Numbered from the stretch's first letter, positions 51,616-62,627 are shown. The stretch: DNA of 64,000 bases from Zerene cesonia (GCF_012273895.1 NC_052123.1:930001-994000), one strand, 5' to 3'. Made by a program: numbers and translations. Notes: generated from the sequence alone by a model not told the origin.

Positions 51616-51980
51616 TCTAATAAAATGCAATAAAATTCAGACAGCCGGTCTTTTGCGGGTAATAACAATAATAATTCACGCTAATGTTACAGCGGTTAAG
51701 GCGGCAGTCAGTTTAATTGATATAATATGAATCTAACTTCAATACACTATAATGTAACTCGCCAAACTACATCGCAATGCGACCAAAATTACAAACTTGT
51801 TGTACCTACCACACAATAGTCCTCATTATTGTTTATTGTTACTATTATTATTACTATGATTTACATTCCAAAATACATTATTATTATTGCTTTACTATAA
51901 TTTCCATTCCAAAAAAAATCTTGCCCTTGATTTTATGAATAAATGAAGATCTCTATCAATTCAAAGATAACAAACATAAA

Positions 51981-52112
51981 TAAACACTGCTTGCAACCCG
52001 CGGCGTCACTCGCGCGACATCCCCTATATGAAAATTCATCCAGTTCCTATCCGGTGTTCTTCCGTGAAAGAGTAACAAACATACATCCATACTTGCTTAC
52101 AAATTTTCCAGT
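51981..52112 (-). mobile_element. Helitron-like fragment, diverged
   Basis: The plus strand shows 'gcaacccgcggcgtcactcg', 'gttcttccgtgaaagagtaa' and 'cttgcttacaaattttc', the inverse layout of the Lep1-like family. Both ends are eroded. Confidence 0.4.
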
Positions 52113-52639
52113 TCTTAACGAGCAGTTACTTTAAAATTTGTAATAAGAGGGTAACAAATTTTGAAATAACCTTAACAGTAGCAGTACCATATACACCTAT
52201 TTACGATAAAATAAACTTAAAACTGTATTCAAATCAATCACCCATTTAATCTTGTGAATCGCGAATGAAATTCAATGAATCCCAAATTAATTGGTAAACA
52301 ACGTTTATTATCTAAACACATTCACGTACACGTACGATAAAACCGATAACCGAATAAACGATTAATTTAAATAAAACCTCATACGCTTGTAGCCCATTTA
52401 ATCAAATTATATTATAATCATTTTCCATTTGAGAGAAAGTTGCGATTAATTATTATGGAAACAATAGCGTGTTTAATGTTAACAATTTAAACTTTGAATT
52501 AATCAAACGTAATCGGAATTCAAAACAATACCTACGATCGCATAAAATAACATTTACAAATATAATAATATCATTTATTCGTTTCATCGTATAATTTGTA
52601 AAATTTGAGCTTCATTTATAAAACTTCAGATCCCTACTA

Positions 52640-52790
52640 ACAATGTGAAGGCGAAAGTAGCTCTGTTTATATCATAACTCCTAAACTAATAAACCGTTTT
52701 GGATGAAACTTGGTACAAATATAGTTTCGAGACCCGAAAAAGGACAAAGGCCAGTTTTTATACCGAAATTATCTCGGGAACTCTAGAAAC
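52640..52790 (+). mobile_element. Helitron-like fragment
   Basis: 'ctactaacaatgtgaaggcg', 'cataactcctaaactaataa', 'ggatgaaacttggtacaaat' and 'gagacccgaaaaaggacaaa'. The 3' terminus is absent, and the next repeat begins directly after it. Confidence 0.45.
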
Positions 52791-52797
52791 AATTAAA

Positions 52798-53142
52798 TTT
52801 TTTTTTTTTTTATGTCACAGTCGGCAATGGAGCTGGTGGGACGCCTGATGGTAAGCGCTACCACCGCCCATGAACATTTGTAGAGGCGTAAAGTCGATTA
52901 CAGACCTTATGCCTCTACAAATGGATTGCCGACTTTAAATTGGGAAGGGATTAAGAAAGGATTGGCGAGAGGAATAAAGGAAAGGACCGGGAAGGGGAAG
53001 GAAAAGGATATGGGCCTCCGGCTCCCCCACTCACCGAACGAATCACAGCAGAATGCTATTTCACGCCGGTCTTCTGTGGGGGTGTGGTACTTCCCCGGTG
53101 CGAGCTGGCCCAATTCGTGCCGAAGCGTGCTCGACTACCACA
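52798..53142. repeat. retroelement, 'GAGCTGGTGG' family, longest copy
   Basis: A 14-nt T-run, then 'ggcaatggagctggtgggac', 'gcctgatggtaagcgctacc', a short inverted pair around 'tttgtagaggcgtaa' and 'ttatgcctctacaaa', a G/A-rich middle ('gggaaggggaaggaaaagga') and 'cccccactcaccgaacgaat'. The end is 'gtgctcgactacca'. Other pieces lie at 10,033 and 48,420. If the T-run is a complementary poly(A) tail, the sense strand is minus. Frames through it on both strands are not genes. Confidence 0.65.
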
Positions 53143-53294
53143 TGCGAAATCGGTGTAATTAATAGAGAGATTATATAAGAGGTTTTATTTTACTACCAAG
53201 ACCCAGATGCACGAGACCCGATCGTCTTCAACTAACCCCCATTCCACTAGGCGTAACGCGATTAAACACATATTGCAACAAGTCTCCATCGTAA

Positions 53295-53523
53295 AAAAAA
53301 AAAAGTGAAGTCCCGTGTCCCTAACTGGGGCATGGGGCAGATGATATACATCTGCTTCACTGATCGATTTTCTTAATGGACAAGTAGGTGATCAGCCTTC
53401 TGTGTCCTGCCAGACCGAGACATTTTTTTTTTATTGTCCCACCGAACAAGGAATCGAACCCAGGACCCCTCTACGTTCTACGCTCACGCGTTTACCACTG
53501 TACCAAGGAGGCGTCATCGTAGG
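53295..53523 (-). mobile_element. tRNA-derived SINE with target-site duplication
   Basis: Read on the minus strand, the 5' head is GCCTCCTTGGTACAGTGGTA. The A box is TGGTACAGTGGT (53,494-53,505) and the B box is GGTTCGATTCC (53,450-53,460), a correct RNA polymerase III internal promoter pair. An A-rich spacer and a body follow, and the sense strand ends in 'gggacttcac' and a T-run. A perfect 16-bp duplication CAAGTCTCCATCGTAA flanks it (53,279-53,294 and 53,524-53,539), so it was inserted by LINE machinery. Confidence 0.9.
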
Positions 53524-53960
53524 CAAGTCTCCATCGTAATACAAAAAAAAAAACAACGCTAGGAAACGCTTCAATACCCTAATAAGAAAGTCGAACAGTT
53601 TGTATTCCAATGAACCTATGGTATCGTCATACTACGCAGCAATTACATTCCAATAGAACGATTTCCACATTAATATACGTATAAATAACAATTGATATCG
53701 ATATAACCACAGCTAAATCACTCGAACGCAACCTTGAAACCCCAAAATCCTTACCGTTCCATTATCTCGGCGTAATACGAAACAATTTCAATAATATCTA
53801 CCTACACATCTATCTATCGAACTAAACGCGAACGATAAATCCATATTCATTGCGCACTGGCACCGTTTCGCGGATCGAAATTATTCATTTAATGACTATT
53901 TATCGTTGCTTAATTCGCATCTGCGGGGAGATTGTTTATTTATTAATTAGCGGCGCCGCG

Positions 53961-53985
53961 GAACGCCTCGATAACCGAGGCGTTC
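53961..53985. repeat. perfect 10-bp hairpin
   Basis: GAACGCCTCG, loop ATAAC, CGAGGCGTTC. It stands just right of the palindrome CGGCGCCG (53,951-53,958) in an otherwise AT-rich, homeobox-site-like context (TTAATTAG). No T-run follows, so it is not a bacterial-style terminator. Confidence 0.9.
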
Positions 53986-54075
53986 TGATGACGTATTGAA
54001 GTATGTCAGAAATAATGCATATTGTGTGCGGCTATTGATTTAGCAAATTCAGCAGAATTGCAAATTATGCAGATA

Positions 54076-54250
54076 CTAGCTGCGCCCCGCGGTTTCACTC
54101 GCGTAAGTCCGTATCCCGTAGGGTAATCGGAATAAAAAGTTGCCTATGTGTTATTCCAGTTGTCCATCTGTCTACGTACCAAATTCCATTGCAATCGGTT
54201 CAGTAGTTTTTGCGTGAAAGAGCAACAAAACATATATCCTTACAAACTTT
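54076..54250 (-). mobile_element. Lep1-like Helitron, 5' truncated
   Basis: On the minus strand it ends 'gtgaaaccgcggggcgcagCTAG' before T and contains 'ttttgcgtgaaa' complement, 'aaccgattgcaatggaattt' and 'ggcaactttttattccgat'. The sequence stops matching at the 'aaagtttgtaagg' block (54,250), so about 25 bp of the 5' end is missing. Confidence 0.85.
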
Positions 54251-54356
54251 TTAGTTGTTGCTCGCAGCTTTGATCCCGCGATCAAAATAAATTCTTCATG
54301 CCCGATTTATTCTTCGTAGTAGAATTTAACAAAATTGTTTCTGAGCGGAGCCTACT

Positions 54357-54495
54357 AGTTATCTGAATGCCAAATTACAGCCCAATGAGTCCAGTAGTTA
54401 GTTTGAGCTGCGCGTTGACAGATCAGTCAGCCAGTGTTTCTATCTTTCTATTTCAGTCCTTTCATCTTTGCGTTTTATTTATATATATATTAAGA
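54357..54495 (-). mobile_element. element of the 'CTGACTGACC' family, 5' part
   Basis: The minus strand reads 'atatataaataaaacgcaaa', 'ctggctgactgatctgtcaa', 'cgcgcagctcaaactaacta' and 'gggctgtaatttggcattca'. It is the same family as the 14.5-kb copy. Confidence 0.6.
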
Positions 54496-55173
54496 TGATA
54501 TATTTATAATAACTACAGCCAATCAATGTAAATACATACCTTTTTGATATATTGTTTACTTTACCACCGCACCTAAATAGACTCTATAAATAAACTAACA
54601 TCATAAAAAATATGTACATGATCTCTAGACATTTATTAAATAATAAAATAAAACTTCGTCTGCTCATAAAAACTTTTCGTTCTTTCAAGTCACAACGCAT
54701 CGATTGAATGATGTGATTTTTATGTCTGAAGAGGGCCAGGAGGCTTTTTATCTCTTATGTCGGATAAAACCTCCACGGTGGCCAAACCCAAATCATAAAA
54801 GCAGGGATCCCGGGCTCCCCTATGGATGGCACCAGGGTCCCAACAGCAACACAACAAAAGTAAGGGTAGAGTGGACATTGACTACCTACTAGAACGGTAA
54901 CACATCTCTTTCCCACTGGAATTTCCCCGGGCGGAAATCTAGACAAACATTGTATATAGAATCGACACCGACTCGTAAATGCATAAGTTATTTCCGATGC
55001 GAGATAGGGCCAAGGTTTATGTCGGACCGTGCACTCGATGCGTTTACGGTTGGCAAAATATTCGAAACATGCCTTACAATTATTGCTTTCGAGGTGAACT
55101 GTATCGCCTCTGTGGCTATATTTCTATCTATAGGCACTGTATTTTACATCGCTGATGATGCCATAACAGTTGG

Positions 55174-55326
55174 TCTACACTAATATTATGAAGAGGAGAC
55201 TGTTGTATTGTTTTGTACGTTTGTAACGTTTGCACGCAAAAACCGCCGGACCGATTTCAAAATTTCTTGCAAAGCTACAACTTCACAGCGTGACGTACCA
55301 CGAGCGAAGCCGGGTTGAACAGCTAG
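55174..55326 (+). mobile_element. Helitron-like element, other family
   Basis: Starts 'tctacactaatattatgaag', has 'cgcaaaaaccgccggaccga', and ends 'cgaagccgggttgaacagCTAG' before T. It is compact, complete-looking and non-coding. A second short 3' end ('gaaaccgcgggacatagCTAG') follows at about 55,447-55,467. Confidence 0.65.
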
Positions 55327-55469
55327 TTTGTTAAAAATCTCGGGATAGATAAATTCTTACTGTGCTCTATAGTCGATTAATCGAGCTACGACCGATAGGA
55401 TTAGATCAGCAACGAAAAATGTTACAAAAGCGGGAAATATAACAGTGAAACCGCGGGACATAGCTAGCA

Positions 55470-57035
55470 ACACGATAAAAGGAATGTTTTATACAGAATA
55501 CTTGGAATTTTATTAAAACGAATGATATAAATTGATAAGTTCATGAAAATTCGCGTAACTCGGGCTTTCATTTTAAAACGTCTGACACTATTACAAACAC
55601 AACAAGTTGGTAATTTAACTTTTAATAAATATTTAATAATTTTCTCAAAATCTACATATAAATATAAATTATATTCACATAAACATAGCATTTTTAAGAG
55701 TGAAGGATTAAAATTTGATGGACTTTGTCTTTCTCGAGAAAATCTAAATTTAGTTTTCGTGTTTGCGCTTTACATGAGTAAATCCAAGTGCAACGGACGT
55801 ACAGTAAATATTTCATATAGAAAATATAGATGTTGGTACATACAAAGGTTAAAAAAAAGCTGTACAAAAATTTTTCAATGTCAATATTATACCCATCTTA
55901 CAGGTGTAGATTTTCTCATCTTAAATTGAGTATGATGAAATTCAGATAAAATAATATATTAAAAATCTTGTTTTTGCTATTTAAAATACTTAATTGTGAA
56001 TATTTAAATAAAAACGACACATTTTCAAACCATTCACTTCCAATACGACTGTCTCATCAAACCGACCTTGCTACAACTTTTAACTATAAACTTACACGAT
56101 ATCCAAAACCCATATAAAAATAAACCGACAGCTGTTACATTCGATTCGCCGCCGAAATTACGAGTTGTTTCGTCTGAAAACTATATTATAAATACAATAG
56201 AAAACACACATGTTTCTCGTCAGATACCAACAACAATAAATATTATAATACTTACTCATAAGTAATTGGTATCTTAAAGTCCAGAATCAATGGAGCACTT
56301 ATAACAGATTCCAGAGGTAACGTCTACATACATATGCGTGTATAAATAATTATTGACGCAGTACATTCCATATCGAATTAATGCGTAGGTGGAAAGATAT
56401 TCTATCCATATATTATTTATATTTGGGATCAATGTTTGTTTAATGGTTTCATTGAGGTTAAGTGTTCTGTGGTAGTTTCTTGGACAGGTGTTTTCTTTGT
56501 ATTTAATGTTTTATATCTTTGGAATTGAACGCTTCATACAATTTTTTACGCGAAATACATAATTATATGTAAGCACCTAACAAGGCATATGAATCTATCT
56601 CACTTGGACCACGATGTCAGAATTCATCAGAAGTTTCCGTCTAGTTTAATTATCGACTTTTAATTAATTATTTTTATTAAATCACGAATTTCTTTGTTTC
56701 ATTATCAATGAATAATCGTCTACTAAAACCGTTTCGGTTGGTACATTAGTGCAAACTTTTCAGAATTTATAATTGCGTTTATTTGCCTGGCGTATTATAG
56801 AAGATTTATGAGTGCGCCAGCTATATATTTCAATACAAGAGCTCTTTATAATGAATTTTCAACATTGTACAATTCGATTTGAGACAACCATGCAATTAAT
56901 TAAAAAACACAAAAACGTAAAACATCAATTCGTCCATATTAATTAACGATACATACATAATATACAAAATTCAATTAAAAAAAGAACAATGAGCGATCGA
57001 GCGTGTCTATGACTAACGCGTTCTAATTTCGCAAA
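55470..57035. other. non-coding stretch with one AT-rich open frame
   Basis: A 128-residue, Lys-rich open frame lies at 55,543-55,929 (plus). It shows no domain that I recognise, no splice context and AT-driven codon use, so I do not call it a gene. Confidence 0.4.
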
Positions 57036-57039
57036 AAAA

Positions 57040-57190
57040 AAGTAAAGCTCGTAGCTGTCAATACGTCACGTTGACATTTCGGATGAGTCACCCGCCTGTC
57101 AGCCAAGGGGGCGGGACGGGATTCGCGCCAAGAAGCTTGCCTAGCCGATTGGGCGTCGCGAATTTGTGTCTATTGGCCGCATCCTTACCG
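57040..57190. promoter_or_regulatory. promoter-like GC-rich patch
   Basis: In 110 bp it holds TGAGTCA (57,084-57,090), a GC box GGGGCGGGA (57,107-57,115), an E2F-type TTCGCGCC (57,122-57,129) and two inverted CCAAT boxes (ATTGG at 57,148 and 57,172). This composition suits a promoter or strong enhancer. No adjacent exon is visible. Confidence 0.4.
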
Positions 57191-57543
57191 CGTTAGATTA
57201 GCCCTTTTGCATAATTCGTTTTGTTTCTTTTCAAGTTTTACGTCTTAACTTTAGATACAGTCGTTACTCTTAAAATTTAGATACTTTTTTCTCGTTCAAA
57301 TCATGAGTTAAACACCTACTTGAAGTTTTTGTTGCAACATATTATGATATATACATATACTAAGTTTCTTCAAATGACTTCTTAATAGGTGGATGAGTTA
57401 ATAAATTCAACAATATTTCAGTTTTTCGAGTTTATTATTGACTGAGTGAACCTACTTTGATGATTGTTTTTTTATTTGAAAACTGATGTCCTAGGTGTGG
57501 CTGGTTTAGTGAAGACAATTTGAAGGCGGATTAGTTTCTTGTT

Positions 57544-58034
57544 TTTTTTTTTTTTTGTTAATTATTCTTTAATGCTACAATCTGTCTCCTGTGTGGGACA
57601 TTCAGCAGCATGTTGGTTGGTGCTATTGCTGTCGCGCTCGGTATGTGACCTTTGTCACATCCTCGTTGATTAGACAGTAACTATGTTTACTGTGATTGTA
57701 TTAAATCTTGAGGTATTTTACGCTTTAAACGTCGCGCTTTGTTGTGGTTTGCCATTAGTGGCCGGGCCAGAGTATTTGGATGTCGTTCGATGCGCTCTTT
57801 ATAAGTTTTGGTATGGCGTACAATTTCCTGTTTCACTGTGCGTAGGCGTAGGTCACGGTGTAATAATTCGTTTGGTACGAACCAGGGAGCATTGGTTATC
57901 ATGCGGAGTGTTTTATTTTGAAACCTTTGTATGATTTCAATGTTTGAATGGGATGCAGTACCCCACAATTGGATTCCATAAGTCCAAACGGGCTTCAGTA
58001 TTGCCTTGTACAGAAGTATTTTGTTTTCGAGGGA
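57544..58034 (-). pseudogene. 5'-truncated Jockey-type LINE (reverse transcriptase C-terminus)
   Basis: What is seen: on the minus strand an open frame runs from 58,034 to a stop at 57,687. It includes KAILKPVWTYGIQLWG, then RFQNKTLRMITNAPW and HRDLRLRTVKQEI. These are characteristic of the segment C-terminal to the reverse transcriptase domain in Jockey-clade non-LTR retrotransposons. A 3' UTR and a 15-nt A tail (57,542-57,556 as T on the plus strand) follow. A perfect 12-bp duplication TAGTTTCTTGTT flanks it (57,532-57,543 and 58,035-58,046). Inference: this is a dead-on-arrival copy made by target-primed reverse transcription that stopped after about 490 bp. It lacks the catalytic part and the endonuclease, so it cannot move itself. 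The remaining frame is intact, which suggests a fairly recent insertion. The clade call rests on motif memory. Confidence 0.9.
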
Positions 58035-58046
58035 TAGTTTCTTGTT

Positions 58047-60630
58047 AAAAATAATTATTTAATAACGATAAATAATAATTATCCTTCTATAACACATACC
58101 CATTTCAGGATTCAAACTTAACTTTTAATATTACCATCTCATTAGCGCCATTATTTTTACCATTGATGGATACCCATAATTTATTTAAATATTCTATACA
58201 ATGCTGAAGTATCGTATAAAATGAATTACACAGATTGCCCGTGACACCAATCTCCAACAAATAAAACGTCATAAAGAAAGCAATAAAATAATTTCAGATG
58301 AAAATTCAATTTAAAGGCTATCGCCCTACAAAAATAAAAATAAGATCAAAGCTCTCGAAAACAAAGCCGTTGTAAAATGTTTGTGGAACAACCGTAAATC
58401 AATTGGGACTTGAGGAAGGAAAAAAATATACTTGTCTACGGCCGCTCCGTTTGAGTTTTAATGAGTTGCCAATAGCAATAATAATTATCTGTGATTTGTA
58501 CGTATGTATGCGCCTTTATTCTCGACGTTTTCTTTTGTAAATTTACGCGCTTGGCAATTTGATCATTCAGTATCGAATTAAAATTACATTTCGCTTTTTT
58601 ACGATGTGCCTAACATCACTTGTAACGGCTCACATCCTGCTTGTATTCTATATTTTTAATTGCTTTAAACGGGTATACCATAAAGATACAACATAATTAC
58701 TTCGTAAGCTTACATAAGTATAAAATACCGATTTATTAACATATATCGAATAATATAAAAATAAAAACGGTGTTATGTTTTAATTTGTTTTTACTTAAAA
58801 TTTTGTCAATAAAAAAAAAGTAAGATAACTTTGGACTTACGTCACAGAATAATAAATACTTGTGTACTTACGTGTAGTGAACTGAATTAATCTAATGGGC
58901 ACTATAAAATATATCTACTTAATAGTAAAGCAGTACTTATACATAAAATACCATTTCAAGTTTTTTATCGCATCAAACATCGACTAATCGTGTTTCAATT
59001 CATAACGAATCTATAATTTATGATCCGTTTAGCATTACCTAAATGAACAAGTACGCTTTACAATTATTTCCCGCCCTTGAACCGTAGAAACGCTCACATT
59101 TATCGATTGCGAACAGGCATGAAGCACAAACTTAAAGAATTACAGTCGATTACCTCTTGCAAGCCGTAAATCATGGGGTACAAAATTAAACTACGTTCAA
59201 ACAATCGTTCAAAATCGATTCCGGACCGCACAGATTAACAATCGAACAAATGTTACCTGGCCGTCTGCTGCGATCGAATAAAATCGATTTAAGTGAAACT
59301 TTTCGCGTTACGGCAACTTGCGGCGAAATATTTTTTGAGTTGCTATGATAATTTCAAAGTCTTTATTTCACTTTGCTCTAGCTATACCAAACTTTAAGGG
59401 TGCTTTAAACAAAATTTTGGGGAAACTTTTCAGATGGTTATGTTGTGGTGCTCGTGTTTTTAATCTAAAATAACACTTATCATACCACCAGAGGGTTAAC
59501 AAATGACGAGATTCTAACACAATATTATTTTACCTGACAAAACAATGAATAAAAAATAAAATAGATTGATAAATTATTCCTTGCATATACTGTAACACGT
59601 ATGTGAATACGCCGATACGAATAAGGTAAACAGATTTGTTTGTTTTACATACCCAACATGCTTCTTCTGAGTGAGTTTATACTGAAAAAACGTATATTAT
59701 CAAATGCCTCATGCCACATAAGGTAGTTACCTTACTTAGAATACTCGATTCCATAAATTCGCGTCATATCTATTTTGTACAAAAACCTCTTTATACTCTA
59801 TCTTTAATCATATATTATCATTAAAATCAATGTTACAATGAATTGTAAAACATTTTTATCATTCATATTACCAGTATCAAGAACACAATTAGTGGACTCT
59901 TTTTGCCACTTTTTACAGAAGCACTACATATTTATTGTATTTTCATTATCTAAAAGATATAATATCTTCAGTATTTTTTCTTTACTTTCCTATAACTTTG
60001 TAAATGCAATCATACATATATAAAGTATATAACCCAAATTATTTCTATGATCAATACTAGTACAAATACAATCTTCTTCTATTTCGAATAATGAAAACAA
60101 AGAAGAAAGACTCCTAAAACAACCACAATAACAATATTTCCCAGGATAATTAATATATAACATATTTCCCTCACATCCATCACAAAATTTATAACTTACA
60201 ATCAATATTTCATTACAAACAGTGCACATAAAATAATGGATACAATTGACATAGCCTCGCATCTCTTATCAGGTCAATGATTTATTATTGTTATCTGTTT
60301 TTTTTTATCATTTAGCTTGTGAGGCAGGTTGACAGTTTAAAAATGGAATGAAGTAATAATTTTATAATATTTTTATGGATGGCAATAGTTACTTATTTTT
60401 GTACTTTTTTTATTTTTTATTGAAATTCGGTGTGATCAGTGATGTTACAAGATGATTGGATTTTCTATACTTTCATAACAAAAGATTATGATTATAATGC
60501 TTAAGATTTATTAATTATAATCAATTATTGCAAAAAATTTTCTTTTGTGATATTTATATGGCCACTATTGGCTCAAAACATTTTACTATATATTTAAACA
60601 TGTGTATGGAACTTATAATACTTGCTTTTT
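58047..60630. other. non-coding stretch
   Basis: AT-rich, no known repeat recognised. A cysteine-rich open frame lies at 59,990-60,262 on the minus strand; it is discussed as an observation because evidence for a gene is weak. Confidence 0.4.
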
Positions 60631-60631
60631 A

Positions 60632-60704
60632 TATATACATACACATCTTATATTTGTTGTGTACAAATAATTTAATTGTACTTAAATATATATTGCCAAC
60701 TTTA
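60632..60704. repeat. left copy of the sequence duplicated across a gap
   Basis: 73 bp that recur as 75 bp at 61,705-61,779, immediately on the other side of the N run, with only a 2-bp AT insertion. Confidence 0.95.
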
Positions 60705-61704
60705 NNNNNNNNNNNNNNNNNNNNNNNNNNNNNNNNNNNNNNNNNNNNNNNNNNNNNNNNNNNNNNNNNNNNNNNNNNNNNNNNNNNNNNNNNNNNNNNN
60801 NNNNNNNNNNNNNNNNNNNNNNNNNNNNNNNNNNNNNNNNNNNNNNNNNNNNNNNNNNNNNNNNNNNNNNNNNNNNNNNNNNNNNNNNNNNNNNNNNNNN
60901 NNNNNNNNNNNNNNNNNNNNNNNNNNNNNNNNNNNNNNNNNNNNNNNNNNNNNNNNNNNNNNNNNNNNNNNNNNNNNNNNNNNNNNNNNNNNNNNNNNNN
61001 NNNNNNNNNNNNNNNNNNNNNNNNNNNNNNNNNNNNNNNNNNNNNNNNNNNNNNNNNNNNNNNNNNNNNNNNNNNNNNNNNNNNNNNNNNNNNNNNNNNN
61101 NNNNNNNNNNNNNNNNNNNNNNNNNNNNNNNNNNNNNNNNNNNNNNNNNNNNNNNNNNNNNNNNNNNNNNNNNNNNNNNNNNNNNNNNNNNNNNNNNNNN
61201 NNNNNNNNNNNNNNNNNNNNNNNNNNNNNNNNNNNNNNNNNNNNNNNNNNNNNNNNNNNNNNNNNNNNNNNNNNNNNNNNNNNNNNNNNNNNNNNNNNNN
61301 NNNNNNNNNNNNNNNNNNNNNNNNNNNNNNNNNNNNNNNNNNNNNNNNNNNNNNNNNNNNNNNNNNNNNNNNNNNNNNNNNNNNNNNNNNNNNNNNNNNN
61401 NNNNNNNNNNNNNNNNNNNNNNNNNNNNNNNNNNNNNNNNNNNNNNNNNNNNNNNNNNNNNNNNNNNNNNNNNNNNNNNNNNNNNNNNNNNNNNNNNNNN
61501 NNNNNNNNNNNNNNNNNNNNNNNNNNNNNNNNNNNNNNNNNNNNNNNNNNNNNNNNNNNNNNNNNNNNNNNNNNNNNNNNNNNNNNNNNNNNNNNNNNNN
61601 NNNNNNNNNNNNNNNNNNNNNNNNNNNNNNNNNNNNNNNNNNNNNNNNNNNNNNNNNNNNNNNNNNNNNNNNNNNNNNNNNNNNNNNNNNNNNNNNNNNN
61701 NNNN
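60705..61704. other. assembly gap (1,000 N), probably spurious
   Basis: Exactly 1,000 N between near-identical flanks. Two contig ends that overlap by about 75 bp were probably joined with a placeholder. All frames across it are artefacts. Confidence 0.97.
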
Positions 61705-61779
61705 TATATACATACACATATCTTATATTTGTTGTGTACAAATAATTTAATTGTACTTAAATATATATTGCCAACTTTA
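61705..61779. repeat. right copy of the sequence duplicated across a gap
   Basis: Matches 60,632-60,704 apart from one AT dinucleotide. See the gap entry. Confidence 0.95.
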
Positions 61780-62561
61780 ATATTCATAGAGTACAAAAAT
61801 ATAGCTTTGGCAGTAATTGAGTACCTGCATTTTATTAAAATCTTATTAAATGCTTACTGGATAATTGTGTATTAGTATAAACATTTTTTAATGACGAAAT
61901 TAATGTGTACGCTCAGGAAACATTACGCAATTTTCCAACAAGTTAATAACATTTTAAGACTACTGAATAAGTAATTAAATGAGCTCCGGATATACGATAT
62001 AAAATCGTAATTACGGAAACGCAAATACCGACCAAATTAGTCAGTTGTTATTAAATGTCACGATGGAAACGTTGGAGCAGTAAAAATTAATATAATAATA
62101 AGTTTTCGAAAGCAGAGATTGCTTTGACGGATTGGCTGACTACGAAAATAATTTTCCCGCCGGCGTGCCGCACCTAGACAAGACCGCGTCAATCACATTC
62201 ACGGCGTAATTGACAGACCGGTATCCGGCTATTTTGGATAGCCCACAAGGAAAACATCCACAAATATAAAAACTTCTTCAAAGCAAACCCTTCCTAAAGA
62301 TACAAGCCGACTTGGCAACATCTTTTTGTCATCTGTCAAAGTAACCTCAAATACAAAATAACAATATAACGTGGTTGTGACAATACACAAATAACAACAC
62401 CGTTATCCGGTCAACGTAAAGACGTGCAACTAATGATTTTCCGATATATTCATGTACTTACACAAAGCTTGTAAGGCAAAACATGATTATAGAAAACACG
62501 GCCATTTTCGTTTAAGTATACATAGGAATTTGTCAATTGTAGCTAATTTAACTTGACTCAC

Positions 62562-62627
62562 CCTTTCAACATCCAGGTCCAGTCCTGAGCACAGTCTTTT
62601 GCCGCCACCACCACCGTTGTAAGCCAT
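62562..62627 (-). CDS. first coding exon of an unidentified gene
   Basis: The exon encodes 22 residues beginning MAYNGGGGGKRLCSG and continuing with an acidic stretch (LDLD) up to VER. It ends at a strong donor: the exon's last bases AAGG are followed by GTGAGT (62,561-62,556). Two ATGs are adjacent (62,630 and 62,627). I chose the inner one because it has A at -3 and G at +4. The exon ends on a codon boundary (phase 0). Codon use and GC content stand out from the surrounding AT-rich DNA. The next exon should lie to the left, but I found no convincing acceptor with a matching frame, so the first intron may cover much of this window. I do not recognise the protein; a glycine run followed by a short charged segment is common at flexible N-termini. 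Confidence 0.6.

Noticed and set aside
54950..55183. 77-residue hydrophobic frame just before a Helitron-like element
   Set aside because: No start context, splice sites or family similarity that I can recognise; probably chance or decayed repeat sequence.
60528..61875. Long frames on both strands spanning 60.5-61.9 kb
   Set aside because: They consist almost wholly of N. The same applies to the long frames at 21.2-22.3 kb and 27.5-28.5 kb.
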